Below, one piece after another: positions 26,957 through 38,373 of a DNA stretch of 64,000 nt. Every line of letters begins with the position of its first letter. The stretch's first letter is position 1. The stretch comes from Vespa crabro (taxonomy: Eukaryota > Arthropoda > Insecta > Hymenoptera > Vespidae). Both the position numbers and the translations under genes were made by a program. The stretch is from assembly GCF_910589235.1 (NCBI RefSeq), contig NC_060959.1:7572263-7636262 (forward strand). Direction: 5' to 3'. The notes under the pieces were generated by a model, which was given only the letters and a program-made list of their open reading frames with translations, ran no database searches and was not told the DNA's origin.

Positions 26957-29900
26957 CTATCTTTTAGCAGTCGGACGTATTCTTTCCTTTTCAGTATCCC
27001 TATTGTCAGCTACCGTCCATTCAGGATCATTAGGATCCTCCCCTTCTATGTCACAACAAGCAGATTCTGTTGAATCAGATTCAGGAGATTCCAATTCCCC
27101 ATCCTAGAAATAAAATATAGAAAATCTATCTAAATATTCTTTAGAATTTAAACTGGCGTATAATAGGCAATTAGAATAAAAAAAAAAAAGATCTTTTTCA
27201 ACTGATATATATATAATATATGGCAGCAGCAAAAAAAAAATAATTGATATAAATGAAGATAACTAAATAATTCTAACATTGAGAAATACAATAATATATT
27301 ATTTAAACGCTATTCTTTTATATAATTACTAAAATCTATAATACGTATTAAAAGAAAATGTATTACATTTAAAAATATTAGAAAGCATCAATTGAAACTG
27401 CTTACCAGAAGTAGCCTTGAGGAGCCATGAAATTTGGCTCAAAGTTATATTAATAATCACAATGCGAATACTCGAATATTAATTTATCAAAAAGAATTTA
27501 ATTAATGTCTCATGTGAAATTCTTTTTAAAACGATATACATACATCGTCTTTATCTTCGTCTCGAGGACACAGAGATACCGATGAAGTTTGCCAATGTCC
27601 GTCTGGCATTGCTTCGACCATCTTGTCATAAACTTCCTCAGATAGTGGAAATACTCGTGGTTCATACGGTAAAATCTATATTTAAATATTTGCGTTAATA
27701 AATATCATAACGAAGTTGTTATATGACAAACGTAATGAATTAATTTCTTTAAGAATAGAAGAAAAAAATTTTTACCTCATTCTCATCTTCATTATAAGAA
27801 GTTCCAACGTCATCTTTTCCTATCCTTAAAACGGATATCGCACGACGTCGATTTGAATCCAAGTTTTGTTGTTGATGTTCTGTCTCCTGTACTTGTAAAG
27901 GAGTTGCAGGTGGAGATGTGATTGGGGACATTACATCTCCACCAAAGTCACTTGCATGTGGAGACATGGGATCTAAAAATAGAAACAAAAAATATTCCAT
28001 TAGCATACTTAAATTAATAAATTAATTTCACAAGTTTTATTTGACAAAGCACACCTGGTGTATTCGCACCACTATCTGCTCTACTGTCAGTACGACGATT
28101 GTGACGAATACGTGTTTGATGAGGCATATTGAGGTACGTCATGAAACGTTTATTTTCTTCGCGTTCACTTCGTTCATGTCTTAAAGCAATTGTTTCATCT
28201 GATATATCCTCAAACTATTAATAACATACAAAATATCATTTAATATATCATAATAATAATAATATTTAAATAATTCCCTTTCAAAATAGTACTTACATCA
28301 CTGTCTTGACTAGGCCTATGCATAATACCATTTTTTACGTCAGTTTTTGGTCGATTTTCGCACAGTCGCCATCTATAAAATAATAATCAATTTACATATC
28401 TTTTATAATTTTAATATATAAACATTTTTGATATATATATATATATATGTATATGTATATATATACTTTGGAGTTAAAATTTCTTTATATTGTAATTTTT
28501 CAAGCCTTGTTGAAGCTGCTACACTATATGGGATGACAATATTGTCTATATCGTACGAGTTCTGTCGCATACGCCTGAAACATTTTATTTAACGTTAATT
28601 GCATTACTTAGATACCAAATATAACACATACGAAACGACGAATATATTAAATATTTTCTGTTTTTCATCTTACCCATGCGAAGTTGAATTCCTTTCTTTT
28701 ATTGAATTTTTTTCCAGTGTAGTATTGGTATGTTGTAATGGAGAAGGCACTGGAGATGAATGTTTACTGGAACTAGAAAGCGCATTAACATCCTCATCAT
28801 CCTCAGTTGGCAACTTTGGTACTCTTTTCCTGCTTAAACCATTTGCGTTTCTTTCATGTCCTAATCTATTTCTCTTTCCTTTTAGCATCTTCCTCTTAAT
28901 CCCTATATAATATATATAAATTAATATACAAGGTATAAATGAAATGGTTGATCAGTTTTAAAGTCAAAACAAAAAATGTTTTGATACATACGTGCTGTGA
29001 AGATGCTAGAAGATTGTTTCAAACGTGCAGCATACTTTGCTCTGTGTCCAGGAAGTTTTTTATTTCTCCTTTCATTACTATCTTTATCCTTTAATCGAGT
29101 AATACGCGAACTTCCCCTTAACATCTTTTGTTGCCACTCTGCTGATTTCATGATAGCTTCTAAATGGGTTCCTTGAACAATTTCTGTCAAAAAAAAAAAA
29201 AAGAAAAAAAAAACAAATAAAAACTCAGGACAAAAATTAAAATCTAAAATCTAGACTAAATAATTATTAAAAGGAATTATAAAATAATTTCAATTAAATG
29301 TAACATCTGTTACTATTCATTCCTTGCACAAAGCAGCTATATAAGTTATGAATAGTATTTAATATAAGCAAATAATATCATAAGCATAAAAGGAAAAGAA
29401 AATACACGCACGCACGCGCACACACACACATTTTTTTATATCAAACTAGAAAATAATTTATAAAATAATGATTTCTACAAATAATTCATAATTACCTAGA
29501 TTGATAGAAAATTATTTTCGTGTTATTTTATATCAACTTACCATTTGGAAAGGATAAAACTGGATGATAACAAGGATCGACAAGTGCCAGCCTCTCTTGA
29601 ACAGAGAGCTGTTCAATTGGTTCTTGTGTCTGAGTTGGATCTAGCCTTCCTGTGCACAAAGCACATGCAGGTAGTGTATGATCACAGCTACATCTTATTG
29701 TAGATGCTTTAGCTGCACGTTTTGAAACTTCGTGTAGCCTGTCAACTTGTAATAATTTTCGCTTTCTATAAAAACTCCATAGAAATGGACGAGTTCTGCT
29801 AGCAGACAGATCACTTTCAGGCAAATTATATCGACCAGTAGAACCAGGCAAAACACCGCTATATCCATTTACTGTTTCTGCATTGTCAAGTATCACCAGA

Positions 29901-31979
29901 CCCTTTACTGCCCTTACTTGACGTTGGAGTTCATTATGTTGTCTAATTCTATATTCTAAATCCGATATTTGTGCCTGTAACCAGGTCCACCTTGATGCTA
30001 TACCTGCACGGTCTTGAGCATATCTCCATGCTGCTCTTTTAGATCTACAAATAAAATATTTAATAATAGAACATAATATTATGTATGATTATAGTATTTT
30101 GTTTGCAAACAAATACAAAGAAACTTATCATTGATTATAAAATCATATAAGTTTTAGTACAAGTATGTTAGAATTATTTAATATTCTAAACACTGACTTT
30201 ATCAATTTTTTCATTATAATATAATAAAAATACATTCTGTTTATAAGAACTATTCGTAGATTATTTCTAAAGATAGAAGTAATAAATATATGATAAACTC
30301 TTGAATAAATCTTATATAAGACTGACTCACAATGTTTAACTAATTTTTATGCAAGTAATACAAATTGATAAGCTTGTAAACACATATTAAATTCACAATA
30401 TATCTAATACAGATATAAAGTAAATAATAACTATATATATATATATATATATATATGTAACTATATATATATGTATGTATAAATCAAGGAAAAAAATAAC
30501 TTACATTGATAATTGCTGCTGGTGTGGATTATTAAATGATTGCATTTCATCACAACTTTCTCCACCACTACTAGATGCAGTACAATCTGAATCCAAATTA
30601 GATTCTACAATATGTAACTGCGTTGCCAAAGGTCCTGCTACATTTTCGACTTCTTCACTATTGACTTTAATTTGAGGCATACCAAAAACTGGTATTCGGT
30701 TACCATTATTACCAGACGTATTACCCAAATTATCACGTGATCCACCACCAAAATACCGACAACACAAACGTTGACGGTGTGCATTATTACTTTGAGTAAC
30801 ACACATTTTTTCGATCTTTTGTAAAAATGAATTCAAACTACTACTAATCTCAGGAAAATTTCTGACATTAGATTTAGAACTGATATTGACCAATTCTTGA
30901 AATAAACACTTTTTAACTCCATGATGAGCAAGTTCAAGCACACCTGTATTTTCTTCTGCAACATGTCTACCAACAAGTCGTGCTTGAAGCTTTCTCAGTC
31001 TTCTAAGTAGAAATGCGCACTTCCTCTCATTTTCAAATTGTTTCTGCGCAACAGTTTCCTGTTGTAAACGTAAACTGTTGGTTTTTTGCTGGTCTACAGT
31101 TTCTGGAATATTTATATTTTCATTACAAAGGCTCATGACATCAGCGTCAGTAAGTAAATCTCGTGCGAAAGATGAGAATCCTTCTTCAGGAATTGGAAAC
31201 ATTTCCACATTATCCACATTGTCCACATTGTCCACAGTATCTTGTACAGGTTCAGAACTACCAACATTATTTTCTGCATTTTCTACACATTCTATAGATT
31301 TAATTACTTGCAGAATTTCGTCCACATTTTGTCCGATATCACCTACAGTGCTTATATTGCACTGTTCATTGTCCGTATTAATCTCTGTACCAAAAGCCAT
31401 TATTTGATCAACATCCAAATTTTTATTGTCTCCTACAGTAGCAGATTCCACCAAAGACAAATCGTCGTTCGTTTTCAAAAAGCCCATGTTGTCTGCGTGA
31501 TCACCCATAGATGGGTCGTTCATTATAGTATCAATCTCCTTCTTTTTGGGACTGTCCGGCGTCACCGGCCGTTTACAGTCCTGATCCGTAAAAATCTCCC
31601 TTAAGATCAAGTCAGAGCCGTGCGTGTAAGTAGATAAATTGTCAAGACTATTGGCGTATTTTGAATTAATAACATAACGAATAAGATCTTTAGATACACC
31701 ATGCAGGTACTGCTCGTCGATTTTTGATGGCTGAACGTTCGCGGATACAACGAACTTTGCCAGAATTTCTCGATCGTGACAGACCTGCGTAGCCTGCTCA
31801 GGGGACAAAAACCCCACAGCTGGTAGAGAAGGGAGCAAATTTTCAGGCTTTTGAGGACCGTCTTCCGTCAGAGCAGGGGCCATTACTGCCACCAACAATG
31901 CCAATGCTGCAGCCTCGACATCCAGAGGCTCCCACGTACGCCAACGCTCGCTCTTTTCACGTACTTCACCTACTCCCAT
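26957..31979 (-). CDS. KANSL1: KAT8 regulatory NSL complex subunit 1 (KANSL1/NSL1)
   Basis: Scaffold of the NSL complex, which directs the MOF (KAT8) acetyltransferase to promoters in the nucleus. Ten coding exons (minus): 31979-30505, 30044-29542, 29183-28992, 28902-28674, 28574-28467, 28372-28297, 28214-28055, 27972-27776, 27675-27544, 27103-26957. All borders are GT-AG, phases match at every junction, and the total is 3219 nt (1072 codons plus stop). The first exon is largely disordered and ends with an SSSGGES motif also found in the vertebrate protein. Exon 2 begins with a helical segment (WTWLQAQISDLEYRIRQ) and then an ASRTRPF stretch (573-579) resembling the WDR5-binding site, followed by a CSCDH...CALC cluster (610-622). 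The PEHE domain starts in exon 5 with IDNIVIPYSVAASTRLEKLQ (from about 809) and WRLCE. The ATG at 31979 directly follows an in-frame TGA. The ATG at 31883 gives MAPALT, matching the start I recall for the human protein, so the real product may be 1040 residues. Confidence 0.95.
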
Positions 31980-32041
31980 TCATTCATGATTATAATTTTA
32001 ATCTTTGGCTCTACCGCTTATTACAAATTTCACTGGATGCT

Positions 32042-32044
<3 letters not shown>

Positions 32045-32129
<85 letters not shown>
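32045..32129. repeat. (TC)n microsatellite, about 85 bp
   Basis: Almost pure TC dinucleotide repeat 66 bp upstream of the KANSL1 ATG at 31979. Read on the gene strand it is (GA)n, the type of sequence bound by GAGA factor in insects. Whether it is functional here is unknown. Confidence 0.95.
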
Positions 32130-32135
<6 letters not shown>

Positions 32136-33656
32136 AATGCATTAGTTTTCTTCAATTAAAAATTCTTTAATGTTTCTCTGTATCTTCAGTCATATACTGT
32201 GCATCTTTGTATTTCTTGATATTCCAATTGATTAATTCTATCATCTTCATATTAAGTATTCATAGAAATTATGTTATGAATCCTGCAAAAAAAAAGAAAA
32301 CAAAAGTTAAAAATTGAATAGTTTCCATTGGAGTTTTTCATCTAAACAAAGGATCGCAATATATAAACTTCATTACATCATACATTTCTAAACTATATTT
32401 ATGATTACTTAAGGAAAAATGAATTACCTTAATTAAAAACAAAGCAATACATTAGTAGGGGAACTCTATAATTCTAAACTTTTGATCGATAATATCCAAC
32501 TAAGACGTTCTTATAAAAACACCTGGATATTTCTTTTATATTTTAAAACCTAAAGATCACATCCCAAATATAAAATATACTCTTGGTAAAGATAAGAGAA
32601 GATTGATGAAGAACCGATAGCAATGTTTAATCATTAAAAAGTAAAAATTCTCTGTAAAGATAAACACATTCTATTCATACTTATAAGAAATAAACTCGCC
32701 TTATATTCCATTTCCACGATAGACGTCGTCGTATCTTTCACAGCGAAACTACGACACGGCGATTCCAATGTGGTAAAGAACAAACAGAAAAAACGGCAAT
32801 GTGATCGTGTAAAAAAGATGAAGCTTTTTAATGATGAGCTTTTGCACGTTGCTCTCCCTTTCTCGTTCAGATCTTCGTCCCAAAATCGAAGGTAAAAAAA
32901 AAAAAAAAAACGACAAATGGTATATATTCCACCGCACCGTCGTATTGGCTTTCTCCAAAGTGTTTTCTCACACTTGCAATATTCTAAAGCAAAAAAACGT
33001 GTGCCGTGCGATAACAAAAAGTCAATTGCCACACTGGATATATATTATAAAATGGTATTACGATGGGAAGAAAAAGGATGCGCGCGAAGAGCAGAGAAAC
33101 TTTCCGTAGTACGAACTTATTATTGTCCTTTGCGAATAATATCTTGTAGTTGTGAAGAAAAAGAAAAGGAAGAAAAGGAAGAAGGAAGAAAAAATAGAGA
33201 GAGAGAGAAAGAGGAAGAAAAAAAAGAAGAAAAAAGTAGAAGACGACGGTAATAAAAATGTAATGAAAGTATTTTCGCGACCGTCAGAAGAATTCGTGAT
33301 TGTTCATAAATCGTCGCTGACACCGTTGCCGCCGCCGCCACTACCGCCGCCGCCGCCGCCGCCGCCGCGACCGTCGATGTTACCGCCGGTGCTACTGCCA
33401 GCAGCACTACCACCACAATCACTACTATCACCGTAGTTGTAATCGTAGTCGACGTCGCCGCCGCCGCCGCCACCGCAGTCACTAACACCACCTCCACCTC
33501 CTCCTCCACCACCGCAGCCGCCGCCGCCGTTTTCGTTACTATCGTCGTCACAATCGTAGTCGTTGTTTCTGCTATTTTATGATGATGCATTACAACGACA
33601 TCAACATCGGAAGAGAGAGAAGGCGTCACGCCACGCCGTCCAACGCATTTCCACGT

Positions 33657-33707
<51 letters not shown>

Positions 33708-34151
33708 GTTCGAACAACGAAACCGAAGAATCGTTCACGTCGTTGTTCAAGAACAATACACAAAGAGACAACATGCCGCGCGTCCGGCGGGCAGCATGCT
33801 TCTTCTTCTCCTCAGTCCCGACAAAAGAAAGAAGAAATCCTTTTTCCGTACACACTCGCGCCACCGTCTCCTCTTTATTGCATAATGACGCGCAAGATTC
33901 GCGTCTCTCTCTCTCTCTCTCTCTCTCTCCTCTCTCTCCCGCTCGATCTCTTTCTTTCTCTCTGTCTCTCTCCCTCTTCCCTTTTTTCTCTACCTCTTTA
34001 CTTTCCGTCACATAAAGCACAAAAAGAATACGATTCGCATAATGCACCAGTAACGACCACGGTCTACATAATTTTCATCGGCCGTTCGTGTTTTCGTTGT
34101 CGCTTAAGTGGACAACGTCCACGTACGCGCGAAGCACGCGCGGGTTACGCG

Positions 34152-34214
34152 AGGTGAGGTGAGGTGAGGTGAATTGAGGTAAGGCGAGGTGAGGTGAGGC
34201 AAGGCGAGGCGAGA
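34152..34214. repeat. GAGGT pentamer array
   Basis: Tandem GAGGT units on the plus strand, perfect at the left end and degenerating into AAGGC/GAGGC/GAGAC variants to the right. It sits in the CpG-rich zone upstream of KANSL1. A very similar array occurs at 54361-54452 upstream of Ssdp. Confidence 0.9.
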
Positions 34215-35650
34215 CGAGGAGGAACGAGCGGGGCCGGGAACGGACGATCGAACGTGCTCTCGCTCGTTTCTCGCTCGCCCGCTCGTTCGGGTTTTAGACC
34301 GCGGATAGGTGAGCAAAACGTTACGCGCACACGGTACCGTATCTAAACTCGGACGAGTCGAGAAGGGAAGGAAGGAAGAAAGAAAGAAAGAAAGGAAGAA
34401 AGGAAGGAAAGAAAGAAAGAAGGAATAAAGGACGGAGATAAAGAAAGGACGAAAGTGGGAGAAGCAGTTTATATAAAAAAAAAAAAAAAAGAAGGGGGAA
34501 AGGAAAAAAAAGACAAAGAAAAAGAGGAAGAAAGAGCACGCGAGAATAAAAAGAAATTGGCGGTATTTCTTTTGCGATAATTTCGCTCTCTACCGTGCAA
34601 TGGCGGAGCAGCAACACGCAGCCTCGAGGAAGTTCCCCTTCGGATTCTTCGCAACTACGTACGATCGCGCTTTCGTCTCTCGTTCCCCGCGCTCGCGGTC
34701 ACCTAAAGGAAGAAAGATAGATAGATAGATAGATAGATGGATAGAGAGAGAAAGAGAGAAAGAGAGAGAGGGAAAAAGAGAGACCAATGGGTAAGAGGAC
34801 GGGGTGGGAGAAGGAGGTAGAATGAGAGTGAGAAAAAGAGAGAGAGAGAGAGACTCAGCGCGCGGGAGGCAGGGAAGGAAGAGGCAAAAGATGCACGAAG
34901 CACGGCCGCGTTATTCGAGACGAAGCGGATAACCGTCACGCATAGGGCACTGTGCGACCACGACACTGCTCTTCACACACTCCAGTAGCAACTTTGAACT
35001 TTGTAGAAATATATTAAACGTAATCCTTGATGTCACACCCAAACAGCACAATAATCCCTCACCCGTTTTCGTTAGTGGCGACGCGCGTGTGTGCTCGTAA
35101 TCGTGGCTCCTCGCATCGCTCGTTGCTCTTTCATTCCGAGTCCGTCGCTCAGGAAACGGCTGCGACCTTTTTTCCCTTTTTTTTGAAATTATTCGTCGAC
35201 AAATCTCACGAACGTCGGACGTAATATAACAATAGATATTTATCGGCAATGTGTACGAATTCACTCGAGTTTGCCGTCGTCGTTGTCGAAGCGGGCTTCG
35301 ACCAATACTGCGGTGCTTCTACCGGATGTGGCCTTCGGTATAACGGACCAATGAAATCAGAGGTTTGTTCGCGCAACGCCCGAACCGGGGCGGCTGCTGC
35401 CGATGCTTTTCTCTTATTACAGTGTGGCAAACCGAAGCAAACCTTTGGTCAGGACAATTTTTCGAGCGGCGACTACGTCCTTTGTCTTTTTCCTTTGAAT
35501 GTAACGCCAAGGAGGCAATGATCTTCGAAAAGAAAAGAGAAATGTGTTCTTTGATTTTTTTATTGCGTTTCATTTTTCTCTTTCGATATTATAACCAATA
35601 AGGAAGCTGTTCTACCTCTTAGTCATACGTAATCTCGGCCGCGCCAATAG

Positions 35651-37456
35651 CGTTCTTATCAGCATACGCTACAAACGATTTTATTGGTGAATTAAATCTA
35701 CATCTATTGCGTAACTTTAAATGTTGATTATGATTGGACATGTATTTCTTACGTGGATTAAAAGATACCAACCGTTACAAATATTAAAAAGGAGAAATTT
35801 ATAAAACATTGCAAAACGTATACTATAGTAGGAATATTAGAAAAGTAACAATTGTAAAGTTATTTTATATCCTTCATTATGTAAGTCCGATTATTCATAT
35901 TTGCATTAGATAACATTTTAAATTTTACTTTCGATTAACTTCGACGGATATTCCTGCTAATTATTTCTAAAGTTGGAAACTACGACGTGATTGGCTGAAG
36001 TAAGTAATACGTAACACAATGTATATCTATCTAGATATTACAAAGATACGATCTGTGATTTTGTAAATAGAATCAAAACACGGTACTTTCGTAAGCAGAA
36101 GTAGTATTTTAAACTCTTGAGGCTATTGTTTTTTCGAATGAAAATTTACTATATACATACAATGTACATGAAATCAATTTATTGATAATTAAAGGTAAGA
36201 TTTTGCACGTAAATATTCCAAATGACCTTGTAATAAGTTACTATAATATACTTTAAATGAAAAAAAAAAAAAAAAGAAAAAAAAAAAGAAAACAATTATA
36301 AATATTTATATGGATGAACGTAAATATTAAAAATATTAATTTTTTAATATGATAGAGACTGTTATTATACATAATTTGCATGTAAGCACAACAATTGTTT
36401 ATTTATAGGGATGACTGTACATAATCTTTAGTTTTGCATCTATGGCATGTTTATAAGTAAAGGTGCAGATCCTATTTTTATACAGAGATGTGAATTATAA
36501 ATTACATTATACATTAATTGTTTTAGATATTTGTTACAATTAATTAAAAACTATTGATTAATGTTATCTTTAAACGGTCCATTTCTTGTATAGTTTTGAA
36601 CATAACAAAAAAATGATGAACACAATAGAGTTCATTAAAAGTAGTGTTAGTAATATTTAATGGCACCGATATTATTTCTTCTATCGTTTATATTATTTAT
36701 TAATGAATATTTGTATTATCATAACTACAGTAGGACATAAATTAAATAGGTTATCAAGATGGATCAATATTGAATAAGTTGAAATTACTTATTGTATATT
36801 ATAAAAGTATTTTTCACACATATGATTTAACTATGTATTTCAAATGATAAAAGTTTAGATAGATAAAAAGCTATAAAATTAAACCTTGCTTAATGAAAGT
36901 CCTACTGTATTTTGATATTTTTCTTAAATATTCACAATAGTGGCTAAAAGATAAGAAAAAGGTATAATTTTGATTATATAATTAAAATGCAATAAATAAG
37001 ATCACCAAAAGGTAAATGATAAAACAAGTAAAAAGAAATTTCTTAGATCACTGGTTAGCGTTTGTATTATTCTCTTATAAACAAAATGCTATGCAATTAA
37101 ATGATAAAACTACATCACACATTATTTGTAATCTTTATCAATGACTATACAGAATCAATATAAAAATATATTTCTAGTATTTGTTTAAATTTTTTTAATA
37201 AAATTGAATACATATAACGTAAAATAGAAACACAATATTTATAAAATGTAACACCAATGAATTTTTTCTATAAATATTTTTCAAGCATCATCATTTAATT
37301 GCAATATCTTTATCACTTGGATACGTTCAATATATTTATGTGTAATGTCCGATAATTACATATATTATTACTATAACTTTTAACATTATTGGAATGGACA
37401 TTAGTTCTCATAATCAAATCTGGTAAAATCAATATATTATATTAAAGCGTACGCGC

Positions 37457-37498
<42 letters not shown>

Positions 37499-38118
37499 GT
37501 ATCTATGGATTTGCAACTATTTATCATCATATTACAAAAATACTGTTCTAAATTAAAATTGTTACATACGTAATGAGTACGCTTATATGCTTTAGTACTA
37601 TAATAAATAATAAAGGATCAAGAAATGCTGCAATTAAAAGTTTATCTATATAATTTTTTTAAATTTTTTGTTGAAATTGTATAGAAAACCTTCTACTATC
37701 TTTGCCACTCAGTAAATGTATATAATATTTTTTACATAAATATCCTAACTTAATTAAAATAATGTTAGAACCATAATCAATATATTTGATTCAAAAGAAT
37801 ATGCTTTATATTATTATCAGACAAGTAGATTATAGAGCATTATAGAGCAATTGAATAAACGAGTATTACCGCGATTATTGTCGTTATCATATTGCTATTA
37901 TATCTAACGCTAAATCCAGAACGTAAATGGCCATATAATGACGATTCTACTATTAATTAATCGCGACTATTATTAATGTTATTACAATTTTCGATATAAA
38001 CATATATCGAAGTTACATAAAAGAGAGAACACATTTAAAATAACTAGATCCAATAGATAGGCAGTATTTTACTGAACGCACACAATAATCGTGATTTTTA
38101 TATAATCGTTACGATATA

Positions 38119-38158
<40 letters not shown>

Positions 38159-38373
38159 TCGTTACAATTTTTTATTTATTATTTATTAATAATTATATGC
38201 ACGTGGGAATTGTGCAGTGAGCCAATTAATCACGTTTCTTTATTTTATTTTAACAGCAAAATCGTTGGAACTGTTGTATAATTTAATAAACAACTATATT
38301 AGATCGCAAAACAATTACCAATAAATGCTACTAGGGCATTATTGTATTCGAACTGTTAACACACTTACACATT
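35651..38373. other. AT-rich intergenic region, EAAT 3' flank
   Basis: No coding sequence is seen. On the minus strand it lies downstream of the EAAT stop, so its right part is probably 3' UTR. TTTATT at 38239-38244 and an overlapping copy at 38244-38249 (AATAAA on minus) are plausible polyadenylation signals about 130 nt past the stop. A palindrome built around a TA tract lies at 37456-37499, and another TA tract at about 38120-38157. Confidence 0.6.
37456..37499. repeat. 44-bp palindrome on a TA tract
   Basis: CGTGC and GCACG arms enclose an uninterrupted TA repeat, so the whole block is self-complementary and could form a cruciform. It is intergenic, downstream of the EAAT stop. Confidence 0.7.

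Larger units (their letters stand above)
31980..35650 (-). promoter_or_regulatory. GC-rich, repeat-rich upstream zone of KANSL1
   Basis: No protein can be supported; the many frames here are repeats of S/L, A/V/T or E/K/R. Contents: a (TC)n tract of about 85 bp (32045-32129) close to the KANSL1 start, a GCC/CGT triplet zone (33310-33530), another (TC)n (33659-33704), a GAGGT pentamer array (34152-34214), GAAG repeats (about 34360-34430), GATA/GAGA repeats (34716-34780) and a CpG-rich island up to about 35530. CCAAT or ATTGG boxes cluster at about 34558, 35303, 35347, 35594, 35644, 35681 and 35733, as in NF-Y-type promoters. The most natural reading is promoter and 5' UTR of the minus-strand KANSL1, possibly bidirectional. 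No TSS can be fixed from sequence alone. Confidence 0.45.

Noticed and set aside
31078..31604. Plus-strand frames opposite KANSL1 exon 1
   Set aside because: They are antisense shadows of a well-supported coding exon.
33120..33629. 169-codon minus frame rich in A, V and T
   Set aside because: It is produced by GCC/GTC-type triplet repeats; no conserved segment and a repeat-only composition.
33579..34157. 192-codon plus frame upstream of KANSL1
   Set aside because: Half of it is S/L repeat from (TC)n, and the rest resembles no protein; GC-rich DNA is depleted in stops.
34104..34330. Minus frames reading repeated LTSPH or similar
   Set aside because: They translate the GAGGT array.
34600..34728. 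Short plus frame beginning MAEQQHAASRKFPFGFF in the CpG island
   Set aside because: It ends in GATA repeats after about 42 codons, has no clear donor and no recognisable homologue.
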